DNA of 64,000 nt from Calothrix parasitica NIES-267 (GCF_002368095.1 NZ_AP018227.1:5418413-5482412), one strand, 5' to 3'. Shown: positions 19,155 through 31,082, counted from the stretch's first letter. Numbers and translations are program-made. The notes: generated from the sequence alone by a model not told the origin.

Positions 19155-19679
19155 TTGCTAGTGTAGAGATTTAAATGGCGCTACTAATATAAAAACCGTG
19201 GGACGGGTGGTCTTCAAAAGCTCGGCTTATGTTCTCTCTCATCGAGAAGTCAGTCGCCGAGAATACGGCAATTTCTACGGCATAATAAGTATAATACGCC
19301 ACACGTATTGGCTTGTTTTATGCCGATTAATAAGATTGATTTTTTCCTATATCATTATCAATGTATTTTGCATAAAAAAGGTTTTAATTTATGCTATAAA
19401 TTAAATTTTTAACCTTGAATATAAACGCCGACTAAAAACGATAATTTTACTGAAACTGCCCTGGTCTTACTTCGCGAAGTTCAATTTTTATACTTCAATT
19501 CCACTACTCTTTTTAGTGGCTTCTTTATACCTTCTGGATATCGCTTGTAGGTGGTATTTTTTTGATTAAGTTAGTTTTTTTTAGCGATCTAACCTTGTTT
19601 CTTTTTACTCTGTTAAGGTCGAAGTAATTCCACAATGTTTCATTCATCCACTAACAACAAGACCCAAATTATAAATTAC
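19155..19679. other. Intergenic region with no supported gene
   Basis: AT-rich. It contains short inverted segments (around 19196-19320) but no coding sequence that I can support. Confidence 0.4.
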
Positions 19680-19806
19680 AGGACTTACGCAACGAAGATT
19701 TGTCATTGCGACGGTCACTACGTGTAGGGAAGCAATCTCAACATTTTGCGAGATTACGTCGCTGTCGCTCGTAATGACGCAGTTACGTTACTTTTGCGTA
19801 AGTCCT
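19680..19806. mobile_element. MITE-like 127 bp element with AGGACTTACGCAA ends
   Basis: Begins AGGACTTACGCAA and ends with the exact inverse TTGCGTAAGTCCT. The interior includes a second inverted pair (GCGAGATTACGTCGC with GTAATGACG). Elements with this end sequence are familiar from filamentous cyanobacterial genomes. There is no transposase. A solitary end-like TTGCGTAAGTCCT occurs again near 35440-35452. Confidence 0.75.
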
Positions 19807-19982
19807 AAATTAGTTACTTTTCAACAAACGTTAAGTAAGTATAAATATTTATTTTTTCTATATTTTAGTGAAAAAAAACACTAAATACTGATATATTATT
19901 GAAAATTATTTGTAGTAAGTAGCTCAGATAGAATCAGGGTTTGGGTTTAGGTTGAGATTATTGTTTAGTGTGGGGGAAGAAA

Positions 19983-21632
19983 ATGAGTAAAGTATTGCAG
20001 GCTCTTCTGACAAGCTCAATTATAGGCACGGTGCTAATTTTTGGTAGTGATGGTGTAGCAGCACAGAAAATTATTGACTTAGAGAGCAAGTATGAAGTTT
20101 TAGATGCAAAATCAAATATTCATGATGAGACATTTAATCAAGAAAAACTCATAGCACAGGTTACTTCGGTGTCTCAGCTATCTGATGTACAGCCCACTGA
20201 CTGGGCGTTTCAAGCTCTGCAATCCTTAGTAGAACGTTATGGATGTATTGCTGGATATCCAAACCAAACCTATCGCGGTAATCGAGCATTAACTCGGTAT
20301 GAATTTGCGGCCGGTTTGAATGCTTGTCTCGATAGAGTAAACGAATTAATTGCAACAGCCACAGCGGATATTGTTACAAGAGAAGATTTAGCTGCACTGC
20401 AAAAGCTGCAAGAAGAATTTTCCGCCGAACTTGCTACGTTACGTGGAAGAGTCGATGCGGTAGAAGCACGAACTGCTCAATTAGAAGCGAATCAATTTTC
20501 TACAACTTCTAAGTTAGAGGGTGAAGTTGTAACCGCAGTGGTTGATGCTTTGGAAGGGGAGACAAACGAAGACAATACAACTTTTGGAGCAAGAGCGCGG
20601 ATAAATTTTGTCACTAGTTTTACAGGTAAAGACACTCTATATACTCGTATTCAGACTAATAATATTGTCAGTCCTGACATTGGAACACCCGAAGGTAATC
20701 TTGCTTTTGGTGAAAGTAGCGATGATGCTAGTACTGATGCTGCCCTTGATGCCTTATGGTATAGCTTTCCTCTAACTGATAAAACAAATGTGATAGCTAT
20801 TGCGAATGCAGGTGCAGCCGATGACGTTGTAGATACTGTTAACCAATTTGATGGTGATGGAACTGAAGGTGCGATATCTGCTTTTGGCACCCGTAATCCG
20901 ATTTATTACAATATGGACGGTTCGGGGTTAGGAATCACTCAAGAGTTTGGCGATAGTTTGGCATTGAGTTTAGCTTATTTAGGAAGTTCTCCTAACGACC
21001 CTTCTTCAGATAACGGTATATTTAATGGTCCTTATGGTGCACTTGCACAGTTAACTTTTGAACCGAGCAAGCGCTTCAAAGTTGGTTTAACTTATATCAA
21101 TGCTTACAATCAGGAATTAGGAACTGGGAGCCAACGAGCTAATCCCATATCGTTTCTTCAATCGACACAGGTTGCTCCTCCCGGCGTTCCTGGAGAACCG
21201 GAACCTGTAGAAGTCCCATTTTCTAGCAACTCCTACGGTATACAGGCAACTTTAGGGATTAGCAAAAATATTGTATTAGGAGGTTGGGCAGGATACACCA
21301 ATGCAACGAATTTATCCACCCAAGGAGGGAGAATCGACCGTGGAAACCTTGATATATGGAATTGGGCGGTAACTTTAGGCTTTAAAGATTTGGGCAAAAA
21401 AGGAAATTTGGCAGGTATTATCGTAGGCATGGAACCGAGAGTTACGGATTCAAGTATCAATGAAATAGATGAAGATAGTGATACTTCGTACCATATTGAA
21501 GCCTTTTATCAGTTTAAGGTAAATGACAATATTGCGATTACCCCTGGAGTTGTATGGTTAACTGCACCAGACCACAATGAAAATAATGAAGATGTTGTAA
21601 TTGGTGCTCTTAGAACTACTTTCACCTTTTAA
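19983..21632 (+). CDS. SLH-domain outer-membrane porin (OprB type)
   Basis: 549 residues from the ATG at 19983, preceded by the strong ribosome site GGGGGAAG; a GTG at 19968 is less likely. A signal peptide ends near GVAAQ. An SLH domain follows (LSDVQPTDWAFQALQSLVER to LTRYEFAAGLNACLDRV), then a short coiled coil (LQKLQEEFSAELATLRGRVD). The remainder is a beta-barrel with alternating hydrophobic strands ending in a final Phe (RTTFTF), as needed for outer-membrane assembly. This is the major porin type of cyanobacteria: the SLH domain binds the peptidoglycan-linked polymer and the barrel passes small solutes or ions. Substrate unknown. Confidence 0.92.
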   Translation: MSKVLQALLTSSIIGTVLIFGSDGVAAQKIIDLESKYEVLDAKSNIHDETFNQEKLIAQVTSVSQLSDVQPTDWAFQALQSLVERYGCIAGYPNQTYRGNRALTRYEFAAGLNACLDRVNELIATATADIVTREDLAALQKLQEEFSAELATLRGRVDAVEARTAQLEANQFSTTSKLEGEVVTAVVDALEGETNEDNTTFGARARINFVTSFTGKDTLYTRIQTNNIVSPDIGTPEGNLAFGESSDDASTDAALDALWYSFPLTDKTNVIAIANAGAADDVVDTVNQFDGDGTEGAISAFGTRNPIYYNMDGSGLGITQEFGDSLALSLAYLGSSPNDPSSDNGIFNGPYGALAQLTFEPSKRFKVGLTYINAYNQELGTGSQRANPISFLQSTQVAPPGVPGEPEPVEVPFSSNSYGIQATLGISKNIVLGGWAGYTNATNLSTQGGRIDRGNLDIWNWAVTLGFKDLGKKGNLAGIIVGMEPRVTDSSINEIDEDSDTSYHIEAFYQFKVNDNIAITPGVVWLTAPDHNENNEDVVIGALRTTFTF

Positions 21633-21949
21633 ATCAAATTTTTTTCTACTGAAAACATCGGGTACATTCAATCGGAACAATGTTGAAACAATAGTTGTTC
21701 GTTGAAAAAACCCGGTTTTCTTAGCGTTATTAATACACGAAATTATTTTATACACGATAATTTTTTTTATGGTATAATCAAAATATAAGTTAAGTATATT
21801 CACTAATGTCAATAACTGGTTTTATTAACTTTACTTACGGTTGTGTAATTTTATGGAACGTAGCTAAAGTCAAATAATAAATTAATTGTCATTAGTTATA
21901 GAGCCTTTGGGAATGATTTATCTCTGAAGAAGGTTGGTAATAATTTTAG
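21633..21949. other. Intergenic region downstream of the porin
   Basis: AT-rich. It holds a weak hairpin AAAACCCGGTTTT near 21706 that might end the porin transcript. I see no gene. Confidence 0.35.
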
Positions 21950-21979
21950 AAAAAAAGACCAGCTTCCCACAGCTGGTCT
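21950..21979 (-). terminator. Terminator for the NFACT gene
   Basis: AGACCAGCT and its perfect complement AGCTGGTCT surround a six-base loop; on the minus strand the stem is followed by a T run (TTTTTTTCT). It lies about 340 bp past the NFACT stop codon. Confidence 0.7.
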
Positions 21980-22316
21980 GTCATATTTGTATTTTCGTTG
22001 TCTTCTCAATAAAATCAAACCCAAACTTTCGCGTTCCCGACACGCCTTGGGCAATCTTTCTTTACAATATTGTAACAGGCAGTACAGAATTTTCCTGAAA
22101 ATTTACCAAAAAAAGATATTTATATAGATATTGTTCGCTTATCTTTAAAAACAATTGAATATACCTAGCATATGATGAGCAAGGGTAGTACAGAGGGATA
22201 ATTTTAAAATTCTTGAAATCCCTTATTCTCAATTCTCAATCCACTCAAGGGTTTGTCTAGAAGAATATTTCCGCACAAACTTTCCCAAAATCTAAAATCC
22301 CATAATTCATAACTCC

Positions 22317-24044
22317 TCATTCTTCATTATTGACAGATTGCGGTTTTCCCCAAATTATTGTTTCCTGCTTGTAAATAGCTATCCCTGGCTTAGCTCCTTT
22401 TGGTTTATAAACGTGCTTGGGTTCGGTGTAAATTACTGGTACTTGTTCGCTTTGACGAGCGCGACTGTAGTATGCTGTAATATTTGCAGTAAATTGTAAA
22501 TCATTTTCTTCGGCTACTGCACCAGGTTCTAATCTTAGTAGCACATGACTTCCAGGAATTTCTTGAGCGTGAAACCATAAGTCATAATCACCTGCAACTT
22601 TAAAAGTCAATTGGTCATTTTGACGGTTGTTACGTCCGACTATTACCTCAAAACCACTAGGTGTTTGGTGACGATAAAAGTTTGCAGTCACACCATTAGA
22701 ACTACGTCTGCGGTATTCTGAATCTTCCAAATATTTTTGTGAAATCAATTCTTCTCGTATTTCTTCCAAAGCCTCTAAATCTTCAGATTCAAGGTAGTTA
22801 TCAATTTGATAAATTGCTGATTCTACTTGTTCTAAATATACTATTTCCGTATTAACTTCCGCAAGCAAAGGTTCTACAGCAGTACGAGCGCGTTTAAGTT
22901 TTTGATGCTGTTTATAAAGTTTTTGGGCGTTCTGTACTGCATTTTTATCTGGTTGTAATTTTATTTTTACTGGGTTATTTGTTTCAAAATCAGTCAAGGT
23001 GATTTCTTCCATTCCCGGTTCCCATTCTTGCAGGTAAGCCATTAATAAATCAGCTTGGGTGCGATATTCATCTGATTGTTCTGACTGCTGTAAGCGTTTT
23101 TCAAATGTTTTAGCTTTGGAGCGTAATTTTCCTAAAATATTACTCAGTTTCTGAATAAGTTGATGTCGTAGCTGAGAAAATATCTGTTGATTAAGTTTAT
23201 CGGTATAGTAACGGTTAAGTAATTCTTGAATATCATTTGCTTTTTCAACTACACCCCATCCAAGTACGGTATAGCCAGTTTCAGTCCAACCAGGCTGAAA
23301 CTTTTCTTGTTGTAAAGCTTCAAGCCAAGTATGCCATTGTTTAAATAATAAATCCCATTCTTTGGATGTAATTTTATCAGTTGTACTTTCCGTAGTCAGG
23401 TTTGCTGCTAAAAGCATGGACTGTACTAGAGCAGGAGAAACACCACGATAATTTTTAGTTAGCTGATGTTTAATTGCTCCTGGAATCAAGCTTACCCTTT
23501 CGTACCAATCTTGTTGTGATTCATCCAAACTCGGAATAGCAGCAGTAAGTCTTGGTGGTTGTTCGTAAACTTCTCCAGTCAAAATAGGACGAACGCTCGA
23601 TTTCTGCTGATTGATTTGACGACCTGCGGTAATAATTATGTTTTTAGCATCTGTAAGAATCACATTGCTGTATTTACCCATAATTTCTACATACAAGTGA
23701 TATAAAGCTTGCTCTCCCGGACGACGAGCGAATTGCAAATCTATAGCACGTTCCCAAGGAGCAACCGTCTCTATTTTCACCAAGGCTAAACTACCTAGCT
23801 GATGAACTAACTGTTGAGAAAACGTAAATGTATCTGGAGAACGGGGTGGTGGAGAACCGATATGAATACGAGCAGCTTGGGGATGCCAAGAAATTTCTAG
23901 CCAATCCCGACCTTTGAGAGTACGAAGTGCAATTGCAATTGTGTAGCGGTCGCGCTGATAAACTTGTTCTAAGCGCGATGGTAACCAGTTAGCACGGATA
24001 TCGCTGCAAACTGCACTTAAAGTAGTATAGTCAAATGTTTGCAC
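22317..24044 (-). CDS. rqcH: NFACT-family protein, RqcH/Rqc2-like ribosome quality control factor
   Basis: 575 residues, the normal bacterial NFACT length. The NFACT-N domain includes WERAIDLQFARRPGE and VEIMGKYSNVI, matching the conserved EIMGK.SN motif. A long coiled-coil middle follows (about 270-440), then the C-terminal NFACT-R domain with DYDLWFHAQEIPGSHVLLRL. Bacterial RqcH binds stalled 50S subunits and recruits tRNA-Ala to add alanine tails; older annotations call the family fibronectin-binding. The Asp-Arg pair required in Bacillus RqcH appears here as Glu-Arg in WER. It stands alone with its own terminator. Confidence 0.88.
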   Translation of the reverse strand: MQTFDYTTLSAVCSDIRANWLPSRLEQVYQRDRYTIAIALRTLKGRDWLEISWHPQAARIHIGSPPPRSPDTFTFSQQLVHQLGSLALVKIETVAPWERAIDLQFARRPGEQALYHLYVEIMGKYSNVILTDAKNIIITAGRQINQQKSSVRPILTGEVYEQPPRLTAAIPSLDESQQDWYERVSLIPGAIKHQLTKNYRGVSPALVQSMLLAANLTTESTTDKITSKEWDLLFKQWHTWLEALQQEKFQPGWTETGYTVLGWGVVEKANDIQELLNRYYTDKLNQQIFSQLRHQLIQKLSNILGKLRSKAKTFEKRLQQSEQSDEYRTQADLLMAYLQEWEPGMEEITLTDFETNNPVKIKLQPDKNAVQNAQKLYKQHQKLKRARTAVEPLLAEVNTEIVYLEQVESAIYQIDNYLESEDLEALEEIREELISQKYLEDSEYRRRSSNGVTANFYRHQTPSGFEVIVGRNNRQNDQLTFKVAGDYDLWFHAQEIPGSHVLLRLEPGAVAEENDLQFTANITAYYSRARQSEQVPVIYTEPKHVYKPKGAKPGIAIYKQETIIWGKPQSVNNEE

Positions 24045-24257
24045 AGCGATTTTTATTTTAAGAGCATTGATGTTCCACCAGTATAGCTTGATTAAAACAA
24101 TAGATGCACGCCTTTAGAGATAAAAATCTTCAAAACGTTAATTTGCTCAATTAGCTATTTTTATTATTGAAAGCCAGAAAAAAGTTTGAAATTAAGTAAG
24201 GTGATTCAACTTTATTAAATATATTTCTTCAAATTCTATTCAAATTCTATTCAATAC
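24045..24257. other. Intergenic region upstream of the NFACT gene
   Basis: AT-rich; the promoter of the leftward NFACT gene should be here. No gene seen. Confidence 0.35.
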
Positions 24258-24523
24258 TTATGGGGTGTTTTGAGTTGAAGATGTTGAGCATAGAGCAGAT
24301 ACAGAAGTCTTTTGATTTGTAGATGCAATCACTATATCAACTAAATCAACTATTAGAATATTGACTCTAAACAGTTCACTTGGACTTCGTGGTAATCCTC
24401 CACGTCCAACAACTGTGAAGTTACCAGTTTGATTTTTACCACATCCGGAAGCAATTTTTTGACTCGAATCAGCTAGCCCTGTGGGTAATTGAACTAATCC
24501 AGAATTCGGGTCTGCTCCAAAGG
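24258..24523 (-). pseudogene. C-terminal remnant of a filamentous-haemagglutinin-type secreted protein
   Basis: The minus strand encodes a piece with ADSSQKIASGCGKNQTGNF, then VVGRGGLPRSPSELFRVN, followed by a degenerate end. The GLPRSP.E pattern is the C-terminus of the cyanobacterial two-partner-secretion haemagglutinin-like proteins. No N-terminal TPS domain or beta-helix is present, and the fragment breaks off at the junction with a plus-strand remnant, so it is non-functional. Confidence 0.55.
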
Positions 24524-24718
24524 AACCTGCGTCTTCTTCAGAAAGATGTCGAATTAGTAGAAGCATTCAAAAAAGTATTAAATTCCGATAAACCAATTGC
24601 TCTTAGACAAAAACAATATTTCAAGTTACATAGTATGGGATTAATCAATCATCATGCTAATCAATTTTTTGTCAGTTGCGATTTATATAGGCAATATTTC
24701 AATAACTATTTGAACTAA
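24524..24718 (+). pseudogene. C-terminal remnant of an AAA-like (AAA_35 type) domain protein
   Basis: Reads LRLLQKDVELVEAFKKVLNS, then KLHSMGLINHHANQFFVSCD and LYRQYF before a stop. It aligns by eye with the end of the AAA-like protein at 33752-35170 (AFHQVLNATEP ... KLTSMGLIK ... SCELYRLYF). No ATPase part precedes it; the frame begins at a junction with the haemagglutinin remnant near 24524. A leftover of rearrangement. Confidence 0.65.
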
Positions 24719-24881
24719 AATCAATTCAATTTATCATTAAATTTTCAATTACATTTCCCATCATTAAATATCCTTGTCGAAAATTAAAAAATTTATTCTT
24801 TTTCGCTTTATAACTCCTTTAAGTATGACAAGGTTAAATAAAATCGTAAATATATAAAAATATTTATTTGTGCCAACTTAA

Positions 24882-27800
24882 TCAAACAAAGATAGATTCA
24901 TAAATACGGTTCTGAATTTTCAAATTACCCTGTTGCTTGACGACAATCCCCGACAGAAGCAATTCTCTTTCTTCCCAACTATCGACTGCAACAACTTCTC
25001 CTTGATGCAAAATTTGCCGATAGAGTTCTAATATTTGAACGGATTGCTCGTTATTGAAAAGGCGATCGCGAATGGTTCTTAAATGTTCTGGCTCATCTTG
25101 TGATTCCCAATTTTCGATTATCTTGGTTTGCACTAAATTTTCAATCCATTTAGCTTCAGTGTTGCTAGAAATAGGGGATGAAGAATCGCGGATGAGTTGG
25201 CAAAGCTTTTGGGTCAAAAAAGGTTGACCATTAGTCCAGAATAACACTTCCTTAAGTACTGTTTGAGGATTGCTCACTTTCTCACTCAATCCTTGAAGTA
25301 AAGGTTGGGCTTCATGTTCTTTAAAGCCTTCGAGTTGAATTCCTTGCCCGATATTAAAGGGAGTTCTCTTGCGGTTGACAATTAAGTCGTTAGGAGTGGC
25401 AACTCCAAAGAAAACCCATGTTAAACGTTTATACTCTGGATTTATACTGCGCTGATTATAGCAAGAGCGAATCAAACCAAAAAAATCATCAATGGGAAAA
25501 TTCAAGCTCAATATGATGTCAATTTCATCAATAAAAATAACTATTTGATTTAAAGAAGTATCATCTTCTGTGCCAATTTCAACTAATAGAACTTCTTCAA
25601 TAAATTGACTCAACCGTTGAACGGGAGATATATCTTTTCTTTCGTTCCACCAAGTCTTAAGATTAACTAGCAAATCAAAGCTTCGCCATATTTCTACAGC
25701 AAATCCCTTATACCATTGTTCGGGAGTGGTATTTTCGCTACCAATACGACTCATATCAATTGCTATGCATCTAACCCCTTCATGTCTCAGGTGGTACATC
25801 ATACGCACCATGAGGCTTGACTTACCCATCTGTCTAGGATTGAGAATATAACAAATCTCCCCACGTTTCAAGGCTTTGTAGAGATAACGATCTGCCGAGC
25901 GCACTACATAAGTGGGAGCATCCATAGGTAAACTTCCCCCGACTTGATACTCAAAGTTGGAAGGTTGTTCGTTACTTCTGAGTAACTCGTTTTCAAAAAG
26001 CAGTTCGGCTTGAGTTGCTTTGAGAATTTCTAAAGTTTGTGAAAGCTCATGAGTGCGCTCTTCTACTCTTTGTTCTAAGTTTTGATAAAGCCTTGAATTC
26101 TCAACAGAGATAGCAGCTTGAGCAGACAGTATATTTAAAAGTTCAACTCGTTCTGAGGTAAATGCACCTGTGGTTAAATTATTTTCTAAATAAACAATTC
26201 CTTTTAATTGGTTTTGATAAAGTAAAGGGGTACAAAGAATTGATTTACTTTCTGTGGCAATAATATAAGAATCGTTAATAAATTGTCCTTGATGAACTGC
26301 ATCATTTAAAACAATATATTCTTGAGTGCGGGCGACATAATTTATAATTGTAGTAGGTAAGATAAAGGTTGATGTTTCAAGATTTATAGATTCTATCTTG
26401 ATTGATTGTAAAATAGTAACTTTATCGCTATCTACTATTCCTTGAGCTTCGATAACCCAGTTACCTTGATGATTGAGAATTAAAAAACCTTTTTGTGCCC
26501 CTGCATTTTCAATTACAATCTTCATTAAATTTTGCAGGAGTTTTTCTAGCTTAATTTCACCGGAAATTGCTTGATATGCTTTAATAATAGTGTTTAAGTC
26601 GAGTATTTCTCTATCTGTTTCACTGGTAGATGTAGTTGTGCTGATACTTCTATATTTGTTTTTATTTGTTACTCCTAATAAATACTGGGGATACTCTTCT
26701 TCTAACTGTTTTACCTTAGCTTTTGCTCCCCAACGGCTGTAACAATGATAGGCATTTCTCAGATAAAATTTGCCGAATTCTTCTCTACCCAGTGCCAGAT
26801 AAAATTCAGATGCTCGTTCATAAGCTATAGCTTCTTCGTGGATAAATTCCGATTTTTTAGCACCTTGAATTGCTTTGTCGTAAAGTTCTTGTGCTTGCCA
26901 ATTTTTTCCTAATATTCGCGCTTTCTCTGCTTCGACTAAATCGTATTTATTTAGGTAATTATCTGGGCAATGATTAGCCCATAGTTGCATATCCTCTTGG
27001 TTTTTTTCTACTTTTTCTAAAATTTGTTTTTGTTGCTCTACAGTGCAATTTTGGTGGTGAGCGAGCAAAGAAAGAGAAGAGTAAAAATTATGCTGCGGTG
27101 CTGTTAAATATGCACTCGTGCCATTTTTGTATTTTTCTGCTTTGATACTGTTTTCAAAAGCACTATCATATTCTTTTAAAAGGTAAAAATAAATTGTCTT
27201 GGAAAAATATGCGAATAATAGTAGCCATTCATTATTTTGTTCCGTCCATTCTTGTAAGTATTCCTCTTCTTTTTCTTGAGAGTTGCCAATTACGATTGGA
27301 ATATCATTATTAATTTGTGATAATATTTTTGTAAGGTTCTTAAAAATTCTTATATTATAAGAAGCGAAATTTTGTTTAACTTTTTTAATCAAGTTAGTAT
27401 AGTTTTGATAATTTCGATTAACTTCTGATAAATTTTCTCCTCCCAGAAATTTTATCAGACAATAATTGATGGCTGCATAAGAAGCGAATTCATACTCCCC
27501 TGCATCTATCCCATTGCTGAATCCATGCAGTAATTTTTCTTGTGCAGCTGTATTGACAATGTGTTCTTTCCAGTGCCATATTTGTCCATAATACATTTGT
27601 AATACAAAAACTTCTGATTTTCTCGCATTAAATTTGTTTAATAACTTAAGCGATAGTTTACCAAATTCATGACCATAATCAATATCGATTTTGGTCGCAC
27701 ACAAAAGCATTCCGAAAGTCACATATATGCTAGAAGCTTGGGAAGAATTTCCATGTTTCACACAGAAATCAACTAAAGTTAATATTACCCAAACAAATAA

Positions 27801-30698
27801 TGAAAAGTTTGTTGTATGGGTAGCAGATATAATCTGTTGTAAGATTTTTATCGCTGATATTTGATGCGGATTGGTTATTGTAGGAAGATTAGCTATATTC
27901 TCAATTTTTTGACCATTGAAAAGTGATTTAATATATTTTTGTTTTTCTGCTATTTTTTCATTTATATCAATATCTAGGTCGGAAATATCTATTCCTAGCT
28001 CTGGTAAAATTTTTAGGGCTGTATCTATTGCTTTCTGACTCTGAAATATAGTGTAATAGTACGATATTTTTATTTGATAAGTTTTGATTTTATCAATAAT
28101 AAAATTAGTTTTTTCTAAGATAGTTTCAGAGAAATCTTCTATTTGAGCATATTTGGTATTTAAGTAGAGTAATTCTAAAGTTTCTACATAGATTTTTAAA
28201 CTTAATTGATACTGTTTTTCCCAACTATTTGGTGCTAACAATGTTAAACTAATTTCTAAATATTTTAAAGCTGCTTGATAGGCTGTTGACGCTTTCGCTT
28301 TTTGACCAGCTTGAAGATTTAATTTAGCTAAATTATTTTTTTCAGATTGTTCGACAATTAGTTCATATCCTTCGTTTAGATGATTGGCAATATCAAAAAT
28401 TTTGTCTTCTAATTCAACTAATTTTGTTCTTTCTAGTAATAAACGGCCTACTTGTAAATGAACTGCTTTTTTCTCTGCTTCTGGAATCAAAGCATAAGCA
28501 GCTTGCTGAACTCTATCATGCAAAAATTTATAGGTAATATATTCGGGAATTCTAGGAATAAAAGCATCAGAGATGTCTAAAGTATCTCTTGAAATTTCTT
28601 CCCGATTCCAAAGTAGAGGTATTTTATAGTCATTACTCAGGGGTAAAATTAAACCTGAATCTAATGCTGGCTGAAGCTCTCTAGCTGTAGTTATTTGAGA
28701 TTTATTATTGACGGTGGAGAGAACTTCTAAATTAAATTGATTGCCAATACAGGCTGCTAATTGCAAAAGATTCTGAGTTTTTTGATTTAGCTTGGTAATT
28801 TTGCTAATAGTTAATTCTACTACATTATCCGTTATTCCTACTTTTTCAATTTCTTCAACATTACAGTACCAATTATTTTTTGTATAGTCAAACAACAAAA
28901 GTTTTTCTTTGTAGAGATATTGGAATAATTGAGTTAATAAAAAGGGATTACCTTGAGTTTTATTATTTATTAGTTCTGCTAAAGTTTTTGAATCTTCTAT
29001 GGAGCAATTTAAAGTATCGGCAATTAATTGGTTGATGTATTTGAACTCCAATGGTTGTAGCGAGATATTACAAAACCTACCAGCTTCTTTTTCAATTTGC
29101 TCTAAGGTTTGCGTCAAAGGATGAGTTGCATCAACTTCATTATCTCTGTAAGCTCCAATTATCAGTAAATATTGGCTGTCAATATCGGTTATTAATAGCT
29201 GAATTAACTTTAGAGATGCTAAATCTGCCCACTGTAAATCATCCAGAAAAATAACTAAGGGATGTTCTTTTTTTGTGAAAACGCCAATAAATCTTTGGAA
29301 GAATAAATTAAATCGATTTTGAGCTTCAGTTGCTGCTAATTCCTCCACTGGCTGCTGTTTACTGATGATTTGTTCCAATTCAGGAATTATGTCAATAATA
29401 ACTTGAGCATTAGGCTCCAAAGCTTCTAAAAGTTGTTTTTTCCAAGCTTGTAGCGCTGCTTCAGATTCGCTAAGTAACTGTCGTATTAAATATTGAAAGG
29501 CTTGAGCTATAGCTCCGTAGGGAATATCTCGCTTCAACTGGTCAAATTTTCCGCTGATAAAATAACCTCGGGAGTACATAGGTTTGTGAACTTCATTAAC
29601 CAAAGCAGATTTACCAATTCCTGAATAGCCAGAAACGAGTACCATCTCCGTGCTACCATGACTGACTCGCTCAAAAGTAGTTAACAGTTGAGTGACCTCT
29701 TTTTCCCTACCGTAAAGTTTTTCGGGAATATGAAAGCGATCGCCAATATCCTGAGTTGCTAAAGAAAACCGCTCAATTTGTCCAAAAAGCTCTAAGCTAT
29801 TGAGACAAAACTCCAAATCAGCTTTGATTCCCCAAGCACTTTGGTATCGTTCTTCTGGGGTTTTTAGCAACAATTTCATTACAATATCTGAAACAGCTTT
29901 GGGTATTGGCTCCGATCTTAAATTTAAAGTTTCTACAAGTTCATCTGGGGGAACAGGTTGTTGAGCAATATGACAATGAACTAATTCTATAGAGTCAGTG
30001 GTTGTAAAAGGCAGTTGATTGGTGAGCAATTCGTAGAAGGTAATACCCAAGGAGTAAAAATCGCTGCGGTAATCTATCCCTCGGTTTATTCTTCCGGTTT
30101 GCTCTGGAGAAATATAAGCTAAAGTTCCTTCTAATTGATCGATGTTGTTAACCGACTGATTTTTCTGGGTTAAACGTGTAGAAATGCCGAAATCTATGAT
30201 TTTAAGTTGTTTTGTGTCTGGGTTATATATAATATTAGACGGGTTAATATCTTTGTGAATAATATTGGCATCGTGAATCGCAGCCAAACTCTCGGTGGTT
30301 TTGATGGCAATAGAGAGAAATTCCTTGAGACTAAAGTGGTCATAAGCGAAACTTGATGGCTTCGGCATTACCCCCGCAACACTGGTGCTTCGATCCTGCA
30401 TTAGCAATTTTAAAGATTCACCACCAAAGTCCTCTAAGAGGATGACTAAACTATTTTCATATCGCTGCAAATCATGTGCTTTAATAATTCCATCGAAATT
30501 CAAGGAGCGGGTAACTTCATATTCTTGCTTGTATCGAGTTAGTTCTGAAGGAGTAGGGTAATTTTCTTTAAGAATCTTGAGAATAATTGGTTGGTTGTTA
30601 GCTTTGAGAATTCCTCGGTGAACTAATGAATTCGCGCTTTCATAAATTTTTTGAATAATCTCGTAATCTGCTTGAATGCTACCTAACTGACGATGCAT
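24882..30698 (-). CDS. Giant Ser/Thr kinase - ATPase - GAF - AAA-like signalling protein
   Basis: 1938 residues. Order: a protein kinase domain (about 8-290) with catalytic [10 protein letters not shown] and IIDFG; an AAA/NACHT-like ATPase (about 330-600) with GYSGIGKS and Walker [12 protein letters not shown]; a long helical repeat region (about 650-1340); a GAF domain (about 1390-1545); a coiled coil ([20 protein letters not shown]); and a C-terminal AAA-like domain (about 1595-1938) with P-loop NPRQMGKSS and IVIFIDEID. In the common cyanobacterial family the GAF domain is followed by a histidine kinase; here that module is absent and an AAA_35-type ATPase takes its place. Ligand and partners are unknown. 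It is transcribed alone. Confidence 0.88.
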   Translation of the reverse strand: MHRQLGSIQADYEIIQKIYESANSLVHRGILKANNQPIILKILKENYPTPSELTRYKQEYEVTRSLNFDGIIKAHDLQRYENSLVILLEDFGGESLKLLMQDRSTSVAGVMPKPSSFAYDHFSLKEFLSIAIKTTESLAAIHDANIIHKDINPSNIIYNPDTKQLKIIDFGISTRLTQKNQSVNNIDQLEGTLAYISPEQTGRINRGIDYRSDFYSLGITFYELLTNQLPFTTTDSIELVHCHIAQQPVPPDELVETLNLRSEPIPKAVSDIVMKLLLKTPEERYQSAWGIKADLEFCLNSLELFGQIERFSLATQDIGDRFHIPEKLYGREKEVTQLLTTFERVSHGSTEMVLVSGYSGIGKSALVNEVHKPMYSRGYFISGKFDQLKRDIPYGAIAQAFQYLIRQLLSESEAALQAWKKQLLEALEPNAQVIIDIIPELEQIISKQQPVEELAATEAQNRFNLFFQRFIGVFTKKEHPLVIFLDDLQWADLASLKLIQLLITDIDSQYLLIIGAYRDNEVDATHPLTQTLEQIEKEAGRFCNISLQPLEFKYINQLIADTLNCSIEDSKTLAELINNKTQGNPFLLTQLFQYLYKEKLLLFDYTKNNWYCNVEEIEKVGITDNVVELTISKITKLNQKTQNLLQLAACIGNQFNLEVLSTVNNKSQITTARELQPALDSGLILPLSNDYKIPLLWNREEISRDTLDISDAFIPRIPEYITYKFLHDRVQQAAYALIPEAEKKAVHLQVGRLLLERTKLVELEDKIFDIANHLNEGYELIVEQSEKNNLAKLNLQAGQKAKASTAYQAALKYLEISLTLLAPNSWEKQYQLSLKIYVETLELLYLNTKYAQIEDFSETILEKTNFIIDKIKTYQIKISYYYTIFQSQKAIDTALKILPELGIDISDLDIDINEKIAEKQKYIKSLFNGQKIENIANLPTITNPHQISAIKILQQIISATHTTNFSLFVWVILTLVDFCVKHGNSSQASSIYVTFGMLLCATKIDIDYGHEFGKLSLKLLNKFNARKSEVFVLQMYYGQIWHWKEHIVNTAAQEKLLHGFSNGIDAGEYEFASYAAINYCLIKFLGGENLSEVNRNYQNYTNLIKKVKQNFASYNIRIFKNLTKILSQINNDIPIVIGNSQEKEEEYLQEWTEQNNEWLLLFAYFSKTIYFYLLKEYDSAFENSIKAEKYKNGTSAYLTAPQHNFYSSLSLLAHHQNCTVEQQKQILEKVEKNQEDMQLWANHCPDNYLNKYDLVEAEKARILGKNWQAQELYDKAIQGAKKSEFIHEEAIAYERASEFYLALGREEFGKFYLRNAYHCYSRWGAKAKVKQLEEEYPQYLLGVTNKNKYRSISTTTSTSETDREILDLNTIIKAYQAISGEIKLEKLLQNLMKIVIENAGAQKGFLILNHQGNWVIEAQGIVDSDKVTILQSIKIESINLETSTFILPTTIINYVARTQEYIVLNDAVHQGQFINDSYIIATESKSILCTPLLYQNQLKGIVYLENNLTTGAFTSERVELLNILSAQAAISVENSRLYQNLEQRVEERTHELSQTLEILKATQAELLFENELLRSNEQPSNFEYQVGGSLPMDAPTYVVRSADRYLYKALKRGEICYILNPRQMGKSSLMVRMMYHLRHEGVRCIAIDMSRIGSENTTPEQWYKGFAVEIWRSFDLLVNLKTWWNERKDISPVQRLSQFIEEVLLVEIGTEDDTSLNQIVIFIDEIDIILSLNFPIDDFFGLIRSCYNQRSINPEYKRLTWVFFGVATPNDLIVNRKRTPFNIGQGIQLEGFKEHEAQPLLQGLSEKVSNPQTVLKEVLFWTNGQPFLTQKLCQLIRDSSSPISSNTEAKWIENLVQTKIIENWESQDEPEHLRTIRDRLFNNEQSVQILELYRQILHQGEVVAVDSWEERELLLSGIVVKQQGNLKIQNRIYESIFV

Positions 30699-31082
30699 AG
30701 GACGTTACCAAAAAACCTGGAATATTTTATACAGGGTTTCCAGGATTTTATCATTGTGCTTGATTTTTAACCTACAGTAAGCCAGATTGCGAAGTTGCAA
30801 ATATCCCTGTTCATTGAATTAATTTCAACTGGTTCGATAAAAATTTTCGTCGTTTTTGCTCCGGTTGGGTTGAACCAAGTGAAACCCAACATCCTCCTTT
30901 TTACTTCTAAAGATTGCTCCGCTTACATTTCATTCAACCCAACGCCCGTGTTGGGTTATGCCGTTCAGCTTTGCTACGGCTCAGGCACACCTGCGGTGTT
31001 CGCGCAGTGTAAGCGAAGCTCTACGCTCCTCAACCCAACCTACAAATACTTACTACCTATTTTCAAGAGTAAATTAAGTAAA
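30699..31082. repeat. Intergenic region with GTTGGGTT palindromic repeats
   Basis: Contains several inverted copies of GGTTGGGTT / AACCCAAC (near 30866, 30886, 30936, 30952 and 31031). Between them lie a GCGCAGTGTAAGCGAAGC stretch and an open frame that extends over the neighbouring gene on the other strand; I regard that frame as spurious. A related GGTTGGGTGAAGCGGAGCG unit occurs at about 59187. Confidence 0.55.
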
